Part shown: positions 27,887 through 36,168 of the stretch, in pieces | Layout: each line of letters begins with the position of its first letter | Position numbering within the stretch: the stretch's first letter is position 1 | Origin: Methylobacterium sp. DB0501 | GTDB lineage: Bacteria; Pseudomonadota; Alphaproteobacteria; Rhizobiales; Beijerinckiaceae | NCBI RefSeq assembly: GCF_011043735.1 | Contig: NZ_JAAKGV010000005.1 | Location: forward strand, 1 to 64,000 | Direction: 5' to 3' | DNA: 64,000 nucleotides | Made by a program: the position numbers and the translations under genes | Notes under the pieces: model-generated | What the model was told of the DNA's origin: nothing | Database searches by the model: none | What the model saw: only the letters and a program-made list of their open reading frames with translations

Positions 27887-28663
27887 ATGAGTGCGCGACA
27901 GGCGTCCTGCGGCGTGGCGGTGATGGCGAAGGCCTCGGCCCCCGGACGGACCAAGACCCGTCTGGTGCCGCCCCTCACCTACGAGGAGGCCGCGGGCCTC
28001 AACACGGCGTTCCTGAGGGACGTCGTTGCCAACCTCACGGCCGCCCGCGCAGCAGGGGCGCCGCTGGCGAGCTACATGGCCCACGGCCCCCCCGGCAGCG
28101 AGAGCTTCTTTCGCGATGCGCTGCCGCCGGGGACCGGGCTCATCGAGACCTGGCTCCCGGGCTTCGGCGCGTGCCTCTTCCACGCCGTCACCGCGCTGTT
28201 CGAGCGGGGCCACGACGCCGCCTGCGTGCTGAACGCGGACAGCCCGACGCTGCCGACCGGCCTGCTGGTGGAACTGACGGACCGGCTGGCGCGCCCCGGC
28301 GACCGTGCGGTGCTCGGTCCGGCGGAGGATGGCGGGTACTGGGTCCTCGGCCTCAAGGCGCCCCATCGCCGGCTGTTCGAGGCGATCGACTGGTCGACGG
28401 AGCGCGTCGCAGCCCAGACCCTTGCGCGCGCCGCGGAGATCGGGCTGCCGGTCGAGATCCTGCCGACATGGTACGACGTCGACGACCGCGCCGGCCTGCG
28501 CCGGCTCGTCGCCGAGGTTCTCCACGGCGATCATCCGGGCCCGGAGATGCCCGCCCTGCACCCGGCGCCGGCTACCGCCGCCTTTCTGCGCGACGCCTTC
28601 GCCCGCACCGACCTCGCGGACGGCTTGAACGTCGCCCGCCCGCGGGAGCCGGAGATCGTCTGA
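27887..28663 (+). CDS. DUF2064 / TIGR04282-type glycosyltransferase-fold protein
   Basis: 258 residues. Motifs VMAKASAPGRTKTRLVPPLT, NADSPTLP and GPAEDGGYWVLGL are diagnostic of this CobY/CofC-like nucleotidyltransferase-fold family, often labelled arsenosugar glycosyltransferase. The true reaction is unknown. The first of three genes reading rightward (with radical SAM and aminotransferase), and it frequently co-occurs with GT2 and DUF2029 proteins such as those just upstream. No arsenic genes are present here, so the arsenosugar label should not be taken literally. Confidence 0.8.
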   Translation: MSARQASCGVAVMAKASAPGRTKTRLVPPLTYEEAAGLNTAFLRDVVANLTAARAAGAPLASYMAHGPPGSESFFRDALPPGTGLIETWLPGFGACLFHAVTALFERGHDAACVLNADSPTLPTGLLVELTDRLARPGDRAVLGPAEDGGYWVLGLKAPHRRLFEAIDWSTERVAAQTLARAAEIGLPVEILPTWYDVDDRAGLRRLVAEVLHGDHPGPEMPALHPAPATAAFLRDAFARTDLADGLNVARPREPEIV

Positions 28664-28750
28664 TGCGACAGGTCCACCGCAGGAAGCCTGCCCCGCGCAC
28701 GCCGTCGCCGTGTGCGGACACGCCCCCGACCCTCTCTCCGGACGAGCCTC

Positions 28751-29815
28751 ATGACGCATGCCGTCGCCCTCGCGACCGACCCGCGCCGCTACCACGACGC
28801 CGCCCCGGCCCGGGTCGGAACCCGCGCCGACGCACCGCCGGTCTGCCTCTACCTGGAGGTCACGAACCGCTGCAACCTGCTCTGCACCACCTGCCCGCGC
28901 ACCTACGAGGAACTCGAACCGCCGGCTGACATGAGCTGGGAGCTGTTCACCCGCATCGTCGACCAGGTGCCGGGCCTGCATCGCGCGGTCCTGCACGGGG
29001 TCGGCGAGCCGATGCTGGTCAAGGACCTGCCGCGCATGGTCCGTTACCTCAAGGAGCGGGGCACCTACGTCCTGTTCAATACCAACGGAACGGTACTCAC
29101 CGAGAAGAAGGGCCGCGCCGTCATGGAGGCGGGCCTCGACGAGTTGCGGGTCTCCCTCGATGCCGCCAGCGCGGCGTCCTACCGGGCCATCCGGGGCAAG
29201 GACTATTTCGGCCGCATCCTGCGCAACGTGCGCACCTTCCGCGAGATGCAGGTGCGCGAGGGGCGGGAGCGCCCACGCGTCTCGGCCTGGCTCACGGGTC
29301 TCAAGGAGACGCTCCACGAGCTGCCCGCCTTCGTGCGGGTCGCGGCGGAGATCGGCGTCGGCGAAGTCCATCTCCAGCGCCTCGTCTTCTTCGAGGACGC
29401 GGCGACGGGCCTCGCGCGGCCCGACCAGGCGCTCTACGAGCGCATGACGCGGGAGGATGCGGCGATGCTGGAGGAGGCCGCTGCGCTTGCCTCCTCGCTC
29501 GGGCTCGCCTTCTCGGCTTCCGGCGCCGCATCCGAGCCGGGCCTGAGTGTCCGGCGGACGGAGGACAAGGCGTCCTGGTCCCTCTGCCGCCGGCCCTGGA
29601 CGGTGATGTACGTCACCGCCAACGGCCGGGCACTGCCCTGCTGTATCGCTCCGTTCTCGCAGCGCGGCTACGGGAACTACACGCTCGGCGACGCGACCCG
29701 GGACGAGCTGCGGGCGATCTGGAACGGGCCGGCCTACCGGGACTTCCGGGCGGCGCTGCTCTCCGACGACCCGCCCCGCGCCTGCGCCGGCTGCGGCCTG
29801 CGCTGGAGCCTCTGA
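28751..29815 (+). CDS. Radical SAM/SPASM domain protein
   Basis: 354 residues from ATG 28751. LEVTNRCNLLCTTCPRTYEE carries the CX3CX2C [4Fe-4S] motif of radical SAM enzymes; LHGVGEPML and RVSLDAAS are downstream core motifs. The C-terminus has SPASM-type cysteines: LCRRPW, LPCCIAPF and CAGCGLRW, for one or two auxiliary clusters. SPASM enzymes modify peptides or small molecules by radical chemistry. The aminotransferase gene begins 1 bp after its stop, so both probably act on one metabolite. No precursor peptide gene was found in the 87-bp gap or nearby. Substrate unknown. Confidence 0.85.
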   Translation: MTHAVALATDPRRYHDAAPARVGTRADAPPVCLYLEVTNRCNLLCTTCPRTYEELEPPADMSWELFTRIVDQVPGLHRAVLHGVGEPMLVKDLPRMVRYLKERGTYVLFNTNGTVLTEKKGRAVMEAGLDELRVSLDAASAASYRAIRGKDYFGRILRNVRTFREMQVREGRERPRVSAWLTGLKETLHELPAFVRVAAEIGVGEVHLQRLVFFEDAATGLARPDQALYERMTREDAAMLEEAAALASSLGLAFSASGAASEPGLSVRRTEDKASWSLCRRPWTVMYVTANGRALPCCIAPFSQRGYGNYTLGDATRDELRAIWNGPAYRDFRAALLSDDPPRACAGCGLRWSL

Positions 29816-29816
29816 C

Positions 29817-30974
29817 ATGAGCGGAGCGGCGGCCATGACTGCGAGCTTCGCCCTTGCCGCCTTCTTGACCCGCTGGGCGCCGGGGATCCGCCACGACCTC
29901 ACGGCGAGCGAGAGCGAGCCCCTCGCCCTCGCCGACCTGCTGGCGCGCGCGGACGACGAGGACCGGGCGCGATGGGAGCGCCTGAGTCTCGGCTACCCGG
30001 ATCCGCGGGGGGCGTGCTGGCTGCGGGCGGCGGTGGCGGCGCGCCACGCGGTCCTGTCGGGGGACGAGGTCGTGTGCTGTAGCGGCGCGCAGGAGGCCCT
30101 GTCCTGCACGGTGGCGTCGCTCGTGCGGCCCGGCGACCACGCGGTCGTCGTCCTGCCGATCTACCAGCCGGCGGAGCAAGCCGTGACCTCGCTCTGCGCG
30201 ACGACGGGCGTGCCGCTGCGCGAGGAGGCCGGCACCTGGCGCCTCGACGCGGACCGCATCGCAGCCGCCCTCCGGCCCGAGACGCGCCTGGTGCTGATGA
30301 ACCTGCCGAACTCGCCCACCGGTGCGCAACTCGACACCCGAGGGCTCGAGGACCTGGTGCGTCTCTGCCGCGTGCGCGGGATCTGGCTCGTCAACGACGA
30401 GGTCTACGGCCTGACCGCAACGACAGACTCGCTGCCGGCGGTGGCGGACTTCTACGAGCGGGGTGTCAGCGTCAACGGCCTGTCCAAGGGCTTCGGCCTG
30501 CCGGGCCTGCGGGTCGGCTGGGCCGCAACCCGCGATCGGGAGCTGCTGGCCCGGATCGTCGTTGCCAAGAGCAGATCGTCGAGCTGCCTCTCCGCGACGA
30601 GCGAGGTGCTCGCCCACGTCGCGCTGAAATCCGAGGCGGGCATCCGCGGCCGCAACCGCGCCATCGGCACTCGGAATGCCTCGCGCCTTCGGCAGGTCGC
30701 CGCGGGCTGGCCCGGCCTCCTGGAGATGGGCCCGGCCCAGAACCTCGCCTTCGCCTTCGTGCGCTACCGCGGCGCGGACTCGAGCGAGGCCTTCGCCCGC
30801 GAGCTGGCGGGGAAGGCCGGCATCCTCGTGCTGCCCGGCTCGCTCTGGCGCTCGCCCCTCGCGCCGGTGGCCGAGGACGGCCTGCGGATCGGCCTCGGCC
30901 GGCGCGCGAGCGAGCGCGCTCTCGGGGCGCTCGCCGCCCACCTGTCGCGCCGCGCCGCGGCGCCGGCGGCGTGA
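29817..30974 (+). CDS. PLP-dependent aminotransferase, fold type I (class I/II)
   Basis: 385 residues. NLPNSPTGAQLD and VNDEVYGL are the Asn and Asp/Tyr contacts with PLP, and SVNGLSKGFGLPGLRVGWAA has the Schiff-base Lys in SKGFGLPG. Length and motifs fit the aspartate-aminotransferase superfamily, close to capreomycidine-synthase-like and other specialised members. Translationally linked to the radical SAM gene (1-bp gap), so it likely adds or removes an amino group on the same intermediate. Confidence 0.85.
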   Translation: MSGAAAMTASFALAAFLTRWAPGIRHDLTASESEPLALADLLARADDEDRARWERLSLGYPDPRGACWLRAAVAARHAVLSGDEVVCCSGAQEALSCTVASLVRPGDHAVVVLPIYQPAEQAVTSLCATTGVPLREEAGTWRLDADRIAAALRPETRLVLMNLPNSPTGAQLDTRGLEDLVRLCRVRGIWLVNDEVYGLTATTDSLPAVADFYERGVSVNGLSKGFGLPGLRVGWAATRDRELLARIVVAKSRSSSCLSATSEVLAHVALKSEAGIRGRNRAIGTRNASRLRQVAAGWPGLLEMGPAQNLAFAFVRYRGADSSEAFARELAGKAGILVLPGSLWRSPLAPVAEDGLRIGLGRRASERALGALAAHLSRRAAAPAA

Positions 30975-30981
30975 GGGGGCC

Positions 30982-31401
30982 TCAATGGAACGGCTTCGCC
31001 AGCCCGACCCGGATCGTTTCCTCCGGCGAGACCGCCGGAGCGGGGCCTGCGTCGGGCAGGGTCTGCAGCTGCTCGGGCGTCAGGTCGAGGAGCGCCACGT
31101 GCTCGCCGAGCAGCCCCACCGCCTCGGTCGGAACCAGCACGGTGCGGCCGGAGAGCCAGCCGGTCTCGACGCGGAGGTCGACACCGCCATCCGCCCGCCG
31201 TACGGCGCCGCGCACGCGCCCGAGCACGGTCTGCCGCTCCGCCGGTTCGAGGAGGCGCCGGCCCATCAGGTCGCCGGCCCGCACCGCTTGCGGGAAGCGT
31301 CGCGCCGCCTTCGCGGCCAGGGCGGGCAGGTCGATCGCCGGCACCGCCGCCACGGCCGGTGCTGTGAGAGCCAACAGGATCATCAACGGATAGCGTCGCA
31401 C
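30982..31401 (-). CDS. Small exported PRC-barrel-like protein
   Basis: 139 residues from GTG 31401, chosen because AAGGAGG lies 6 nt upstream; a longer ATG frame from 31446 lacks one. The N-terminus VRRYPLMILLALTAPAVAAV is a signal peptide. The body (LMGRRLLEPAERQTVLGRVR, WLSGRTVLVPTEAV, VALLDLTPEQLQTLP) resembles a PRC-barrel. Convergent with the aminotransferase gene and divergent from the cytochrome b gene, 85 bp away. Function unknown. Confidence 0.65.
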   Translation of the reverse strand: MRRYPLMILLALTAPAVAAVPAIDLPALAAKAARRFPQAVRAGDLMGRRLLEPAERQTVLGRVRGAVRRADGGVDLRVETGWLSGRTVLVPTEAVGLLGEHVALLDLTPEQLQTLPDAGPAPAVSPEETIRVGLAKPFH

Positions 31402-31486
31402 CGGATCCTCCTTCGTGCGGTGACGATCACATAAAATAAAAATCACACTTAGTAAACAAAATAACTCTGTTGTTGGAGCTTACAAT
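31402..31486. promoter_or_regulatory. AT-rich divergent promoter region
   Basis: 85 nt, almost entirely A/T against GC-rich flanks, between the PRC-barrel gene and the cytochrome b gene. It must hold both promoters; overlapping A-rich runs (ataaaataaaaatcacac) could be -10 elements or a regulator site. GGAG 8 nt before the ATG at 31487 is the ribosome site. Confidence 0.5.
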
Positions 31487-32125
31487 ATGAATATCCTTGC
31501 AATCGATGCCGCGCCCGCGCGAGCGCGACGGCTGCATCCGCTTGCTGTCCGGGTCATGCACTGGACCAACGCGGCCGCGATGATCGTGCTGATCGGATCG
31601 GGCTGGGGGATCTACAACGACTCGGTGATCTTTCACGGGCTCCACTTTCCGGTGAAGATCGGGTCCTGGGCGGCCGAGAGCCTGCTCTGGCACTTCGCGG
31701 CGATGTGGGTGCTGGTTCTCAACGGCGGCACCTACCTGGTCTACGGCATCGCGACCGGGCGCCTGCGCGAGCGCCTGCTCCCGATCCGCGTCGCCGACGT
31801 CGCCGAGACCGTGCGCGAGACGCTGCATCTCAAGCTCGCCCACGAGGACCTGACGACGTACAACGCGGTGCAGAAGATCCTCTACATCGTGGTCATCCTC
31901 GCGGGGCTTGCGCAGGTCGTGTCCGGCCTGGCGATCTGGAAGCCCGTGCAGTTCTCAGGACTCGCCGACCTCCTCGGAGGCTTCCAGTCGGCCCGCCTGA
32001 TCCACTTCCTCGGCATGGCGGTGATCGTCGGCTTCCTCGTCGTCCACGTCGCCCTCTCGCTGCTGGTGCCGCGCACGCTGTGGGCGATGCTGACCGGCGG
32101 CCCCGAACTCCCCGCGCGGCGCTAA
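31487..32125 (+). CDS. Cytochrome b561/b6-type membrane subunit
   Basis: 212 residues with four to five membrane helices. Haem-ligand histidines are seen in VRVMHWTNAAAM, ESLLWHFAAMW, IHFLGMAVIVGFLVVHVALS. This is the prokaryotic b561 family that links a periplasmic enzyme to the quinone pool. The Tat-exported molybdoenzyme gene follows 13 bp later, so the two form a two-component oxidoreductase resembling MsrPQ/YedYZ or sulfite dehydrogenase pairs. Confidence 0.87.
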   Translation: MNILAIDAAPARARRLHPLAVRVMHWTNAAAMIVLIGSGWGIYNDSVIFHGLHFPVKIGSWAAESLLWHFAAMWVLVLNGGTYLVYGIATGRLRERLLPIRVADVAETVRETLHLKLAHEDLTTYNAVQKILYIVVILAGLAQVVSGLAIWKPVQFSGLADLLGGFQSARLIHFLGMAVIVGFLVVHVALSLLVPRTLWAMLTGGPELPARR

Positions 32126-32138
32126 GGAGCCCTGAGCG

Positions 32139-32912
32139 ATGCGGTCCCTCTTTCGTCCCTCCGTGCTGCCCGACCCGGGGATCCTCGACGATCACCGCCC
32201 GCTGATCCGATCGCTGGAAAGGCGGGGGTTCCTGCGCGGGGGGCTGTCGCTCGGCGCGCTGACGATGCTCACCGGCTGCGACGTCAGCGACTCGACCTCG
32301 GTCGGAAAGGCCCTGCGGGCCATCTCGGCCTTCAACGACGGCGTCCAGGCGGCCCTGTTCGACCCGAACAAGCTCGCGCCCGAATATCCGTCTTCAGCGG
32401 TTCTGAAGCCGCCCCGCTTCAACGCCTACTACCCGGTCGAGGACGTGAAGCCGGTGGACGGGGCCGCCTGGAAGCTGGAACTCGCAGGCCTCATCCAGGA
32501 CAGGAGCCCCTGGAGGCGGGAGATGATCGCGGCCCTGCCGCAGCGCGAGACGATCATCCGGCACATCTGCGTCGAGGGCTGGGACTATATCGGGCAGTGG
32601 TCCGGCGTGCCTCTCCGGACCTTCCTGGAGCGGGTCGGCGCGGATCTCCGGGCGAAGTACGTCGCCTTCAAGACGGCCGACGATTACCCGAGCAGCATCG
32701 ACATGGCGACCGCGCTGCATCCCCAGACGCTGCTCGCCACCACCTACGCAGGCGAGACGCTGCCCGACCCGTTCGGCTATCCGCTGCGGCTGCGCATGTC
32801 GACGAAGCTCGGGTTCAAGAACCCGAAATGGATCACCGCCATCGAGGTGACGAACACTTACCCGGGCGGATACTGGGAGGATAAGGGCTTCAACTGGTTT
32901 AGCGGGATCTAG
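32139..32912 (+). CDS. Tat-exported molybdopterin-dependent oxidoreductase (sulfite oxidase/YedY fold)
   Basis: 257 residues. RRGFLRGGLSLGALTMLTGC combines a twin-arginine signal with a possible lipobox Cys, so it may be a periplasmic lipoprotein. HICVEGWDYIGQW has the Mo-coordinating Cys and the typical VEGW/W context of the family. The C-terminus KWITAIEVTN and GYWEDKGFNW is conserved. It lacks the dimerisation domain of true sulfite oxidases, like YedY/MsrP. Electrons would pass to the cytochrome b encoded just upstream. Substrate unknown. Confidence 0.87.
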   Translation: MRSLFRPSVLPDPGILDDHRPLIRSLERRGFLRGGLSLGALTMLTGCDVSDSTSVGKALRAISAFNDGVQAALFDPNKLAPEYPSSAVLKPPRFNAYYPVEDVKPVDGAAWKLELAGLIQDRSPWRREMIAALPQRETIIRHICVEGWDYIGQWSGVPLRTFLERVGADLRAKYVAFKTADDYPSSIDMATALHPQTLLATTYAGETLPDPFGYPLRLRMSTKLGFKNPKWITAIEVTNTYPGGYWEDKGFNWFSGI

Positions 32913-33473
32913 TCCAACGTATGGTGGCGCGCTTTTTGCGATATTTAAAACACGGTGAAGTTCGGGGGCACACGATGACCAGTCTCGCCTCTGTCCGCGG
33001 CGGCTGCCGCTGACTCTGTCGCGGCCTCGGTCCCAATGATCGAGTTGCGGTTCTGCGCCGTGGCCTCGACGACGTTATCGTGCTTCAGGAGCATGTTCTT
33101 CGGACGAGCAATTTGGACGTCGACGATGTGCTGAACCTTTCGTTCAGTTCGTCAAACACGCCATGCGCTTGGTAGACGGTCCACCCAGCCACGGTTGCCG
33201 CCAGCAAAAGCGGAATCGTTGTCTTGGTGGCCGCCTTAAGATCCGAGATCCTTTTTGACCTGATCGACAGTATTCATGGCCTCTTCGTCGTTACGAATTC
33301 CGCTCTGCGACACCGGAATGAGACAGCGGATATATATCTGTGGCGAATAGTCAGGCGCGCTTTTATTACGCGATCGTTGATGACGTGCTTTTGGGAAGTG
33401 CGTTTTATCTGCCCAATCGAGAGGACGAGACGTCATGTCTGCCTGTCCGCCAGGGCGGCGCATGCCGGGCCGG
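32913..33473. other. Intergenic region, no intact gene
   Basis: 561 nt. A minus-strand stretch near 33,110-33,280 reads MNTVDQVKKDLGS, stops, then in another frame gives a hydrophobic segment (TTIPLLLAATVAGWTVYQAH), which may be the wreck of a small membrane protein. AT-richer patches at 32,930-32,960 and 33,230-33,400. Nothing can be named. Confidence 0.4.
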
Positions 33474-35873
33474 TCACGAGACGCAAGCCAGCGACAGGGG
33501 CGGGCGCACGGCGGTCGGGTCGCCCTCGACCGCGCGCGGGGGGGCTGCGCCCTCGATCCGCCTGATGAGACCGGCGACCTCGGAGACGGGCCGTGCCGGG
33601 CTGTAGAGAAAGCCCTGTGCGACGTCGCAGCGCTTGTCCCTGAGGACGTCGAGCTGCTGGACCGTCTCGACGCCCTCGACCGTCACGTTCATCGACAGGG
33701 CGCGCGCCATCCGGGCGATGGCCTCGACCACCGCAGCCTTCTCGGGGCGACCGTGCAGGTCGCGCACGAAGGAGCGATCGACCTTCACCTTGTCGAACGG
33801 GAACTCGGTCAGGTAGCTCAAGGACGAATAGCCGGTGCCGAAGTCGTCCAGCGCGATGCGCACGCCCGTCGCGCGCAGCCGCCTCAGGTTCTCCAGCACC
33901 TCCGGCCCGTGGTCGAGCAGCACCGACTCGGTGATCTCGATCTCCAGGAGCCCCGGCGCGAGCCCGGTCTCCCGCAGCGCGGCGGCCACCTCCTCGTGGA
34001 AGCCCGGCATGCGCATGTGGATGGAGGAGATGTTCACCGCCACCCTCAGGTCGGGCCAGCCCCGGGCGTCGGTGCATGCGCGCCTGAGCGCCCAGCGCCC
34101 GATCTCGACGATGAATCCGGTAGCCTCGGCGATGGGAATGATCTCGCCCGGCGAGATCCAGCCGTGCCCAGGCTTGTTCCAGCGCAGCAGCGCCTCGAAG
34201 CCGGTGACGCGGCCGCTGCGCATGTCGACGAGCGGTTGATAGTGCAGCTCCATCTCGTCCGCCGCGAGGGCCGCGCGCATGTCGACGTCGAGCTGGCGCT
34301 GGCGGACCACCCGCTCCTCCAGCGACGGATCGAAGCAGCGCCAGCAGCCCTTGCCGTCCGCCTTGGCGGCGTAGAGGGCAAGGTCGGCGCGCATGAGCAA
34401 GCTTTCCGGCTCGATGGCGTCGTCCGGGACGTAGGCGATGCCGACGCTGACACCGATCTCGAGCATGGCCTCATCGATCCGGAAGGGGTGGCGCAACTCG
34501 GCCACGATGCGCGAGGCCAGGGTCTCGGCCTCGGGGCGCCCGAGGTCGCGAGCCACCACCGCGAACTCGTCGCCGCCCAGGCGGAACACGCCGTGCGGGC
34601 CGCCGACGGCGAGGAGCCGCGCCGCCGCCTCCTGGAGGAGGCGGTCGCCGACGAGATGGCCGCGGTTGTCGTTGACCGCCTTGAAGCCGTCGAGGTCGAG
34701 GTAGAACAGGCCGCTCCGGCGCTCGGACGAGCGGACCTCCCGACAAAGCGCCGTGAGCGTCGCCTGGAAGCCGCCGCGATTGGGCAGCCCGGTCAGGGGG
34801 TCGTGGCCGGCGAGGAAGGCGATGCGGGCCTGCGCCTCCCGGCTCTCGGTGGCGTCGGAGCCGACGCCGCGGTAGCCGGCGAACGCCCCCTGCTCGTCGA
34901 GGACGGGCTTGCCGTTGAGCGTGATCCACCGCGTGCCGCGGGCGGTGGCGAGACGCACGGTCCGGTCTCGGAAGGACGTGCGGGCCTCGATGGCCGTCGC
35001 GACCGCCTCGGCGTCCGCGCCGCCGTCGGGTTCGGCGAACTCCCGCAGGATGGCGGGCAGGGTCCGGTGGCGCAGGTCGGCGGGGTCGAGGCCGAGCAGG
35101 ACGGCCATCGCCGCGCTTGCCTGGCGCAGACGGCCCGACTTGTCGGTTTCCCACAGCCAGTCGCTTGTGCCCTCGGCGAAGTCCTTGAGCAGGAGCCCGA
35201 TGGTCTCGCTCTGGGCCTGCACCATGACGCGGTCGCGGATGCGCTGGTAGGAGTGACGGCACATCCGGCGCGCGCTCACGAACACGAAGGCCGCGTAGAG
35301 GGACAGCAGGACCGCGACGGACCGGCCGACCGGCCCCTCGCAGCCGGCGAGCCCGACGAACATGCCGGCGACCACGGGCGCTACCGCCAGGAGCGCCAAG
35401 GAGAAGATCGGACCGGCGACGTAGGCGTGCGAGATCAGGGCGGCGCAGACGGCGCCGACCACGAACCTGTGGGCGTTGTCGAGCGAGGGCAGCAGGACCG
35501 CCGGCATGCTCGCCCAGGCGAGGCCCCGTCCGAGCGCCAGACCGTGCAGGACCCGGAACGCCTCGCGCGCACGCGCGCCGTCGTCGCCGAGGCTTCCGCG
35601 GTAGCGCCGCGTCGCGACGATGGCCGAGGCGCAGAGCGCCGTCACCGCGACGGCCAGGCCGGCGAGGTAGGCGTGCGAAATCAAGTTCCAGAACATGCCA
35701 GCGAGCGCCAGGACGACCGCGGCCTGGGTGACGGCGGAGTACCGGCCGAGCTGCAGCGTCTCGGCAAGCATCGCCGCGCGCGCCGCCTCCTGCATGCGCG
35801 CGTTCCCGTCGGACGCGCCTGCCTCGTCCCCGGCATCCGCGGGCAGGATGATGTTGCCCATGGCCGTCCTCAC
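33474..35873 (-). CDS. GGDEF-EAL c-di-GMP signalling protein with membrane sensor and PAS
   Basis: 799 residues. An N-terminal region with about six to seven membrane helices (residues 45-210) is followed by a PAS domain (about 245-365, GTSDWLWETDKSGRLRQAS). The GGDEF domain has an intact active site (FRLGGDEFAVV) after HDPLTGLPNRGGF. The EAL domain has EALLRW, VNISSIHM, DDFGTGYSSLSYL and VEGVET, all intact. So both diguanylate cyclase and phosphodiesterase activities are possible. Its ATG overlaps the stop of the short CheA-derived gene by 4 bp, which implies translational coupling. Confidence 0.92.
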   Translation of the reverse strand: MRTAMGNIILPADAGDEAGASDGNARMQEAARAAMLAETLQLGRYSAVTQAAVVLALAGMFWNLISHAYLAGLAVAVTALCASAIVATRRYRGSLGDDGARAREAFRVLHGLALGRGLAWASMPAVLLPSLDNAHRFVVGAVCAALISHAYVAGPIFSLALLAVAPVVAGMFVGLAGCEGPVGRSVAVLLSLYAAFVFVSARRMCRHSYQRIRDRVMVQAQSETIGLLLKDFAEGTSDWLWETDKSGRLRQASAAMAVLLGLDPADLRHRTLPAILREFAEPDGGADAEAVATAIEARTSFRDRTVRLATARGTRWITLNGKPVLDEQGAFAGYRGVGSDATESREAQARIAFLAGHDPLTGLPNRGGFQATLTALCREVRSSERRSGLFYLDLDGFKAVNDNRGHLVGDRLLQEAAARLLAVGGPHGVFRLGGDEFAVVARDLGRPEAETLASRIVAELRHPFRIDEAMLEIGVSVGIAYVPDDAIEPESLLMRADLALYAAKADGKGCWRCFDPSLEERVVRQRQLDVDMRAALAADEMELHYQPLVDMRSGRVTGFEALLRWNKPGHGWISPGEIIPIAEATGFIVEIGRWALRRACTDARGWPDLRVAVNISSIHMRMPGFHEEVAAALRETGLAPGLLEIEITESVLLDHGPEVLENLRRLRATGVRIALDDFGTGYSSLSYLTEFPFDKVKVDRSFVRDLHGRPEKAAVVEAIARMARALSMNVTVEGVETVQQLDVLRDKRCDVAQGFLYSPARPVSEVAGLIRRIEGAAPPRAVEGDPTAVRPPLSLACVS

Positions 35874-36130
35874 GCGGCCATGGGCGCCGGCTCGCCGAAG
35901 GCGAGCAGCGCGTCGACGTCGAGAACGACGAGCAGGCGTCCGTCGACGCGGGACACCCCGGACGCCGGCCCGGGGAAGCCGCAGGTGCCCTTGATGGTGT
36001 GCAGGAGTCGGAAGACGTGCCGCATGACGGCCCGGTCGGTGGGGTCGCGGTCGAAGCGGACGATCGCCGCGTCGACGATGTCGAGGTGCTCGGCGCTCTC
36101 CGTCGGGAGCTCGCGCAGGATGTCGTCCAT
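35870..36130 (-). pseudogene. CheA-derived remnant: Hpt start joined to CheW-like end
   Basis: 86 residues, open and with a normal start, but made of two ends of a much larger protein. Residues 1-54 (MDDILRELPTESAEHLDIVD, FRLLHTIKGTCGF) are the N-terminal Hpt domain of CheA, including the phospho-accepting His in HTIKG. Residues about 58-80 (VSRVDGRLLVVLDVDALL) are the end of a CheW-type regulatory domain. About 500-700 residues, including the kinase core, are missing. It is an internal in-frame deletion. Whether the product still accepts phosphate is untested. Lies between a chemoreceptor gene and the GGDEF-EAL gene. Confidence 0.7.
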
Positions 36131-36168
36131 CGGTCTTGTCCTCGGGTCGGTGCGGGGGGCGGCAGCCT

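Noticed and set aside
28664..28750. RiPP precursor peptide before the SPASM gene
   Set aside because: The 87-bp gap has no plausible small gene with a start, and none appears in the nearby intergenic regions.
27887..29815. Arsenosugar biosynthesis locus from the DUF2064 and radical SAM genes
   Set aside because: DUF2064 is often labelled this way, but the radical SAM protein has SPASM-type cysteines and there is no arsM or other arsenic gene here.
32913..33473. Small membrane-protein gene on the minus strand
   Set aside because: A hydrophobic stretch exists but it is split between frames and has no start or ribosome site.
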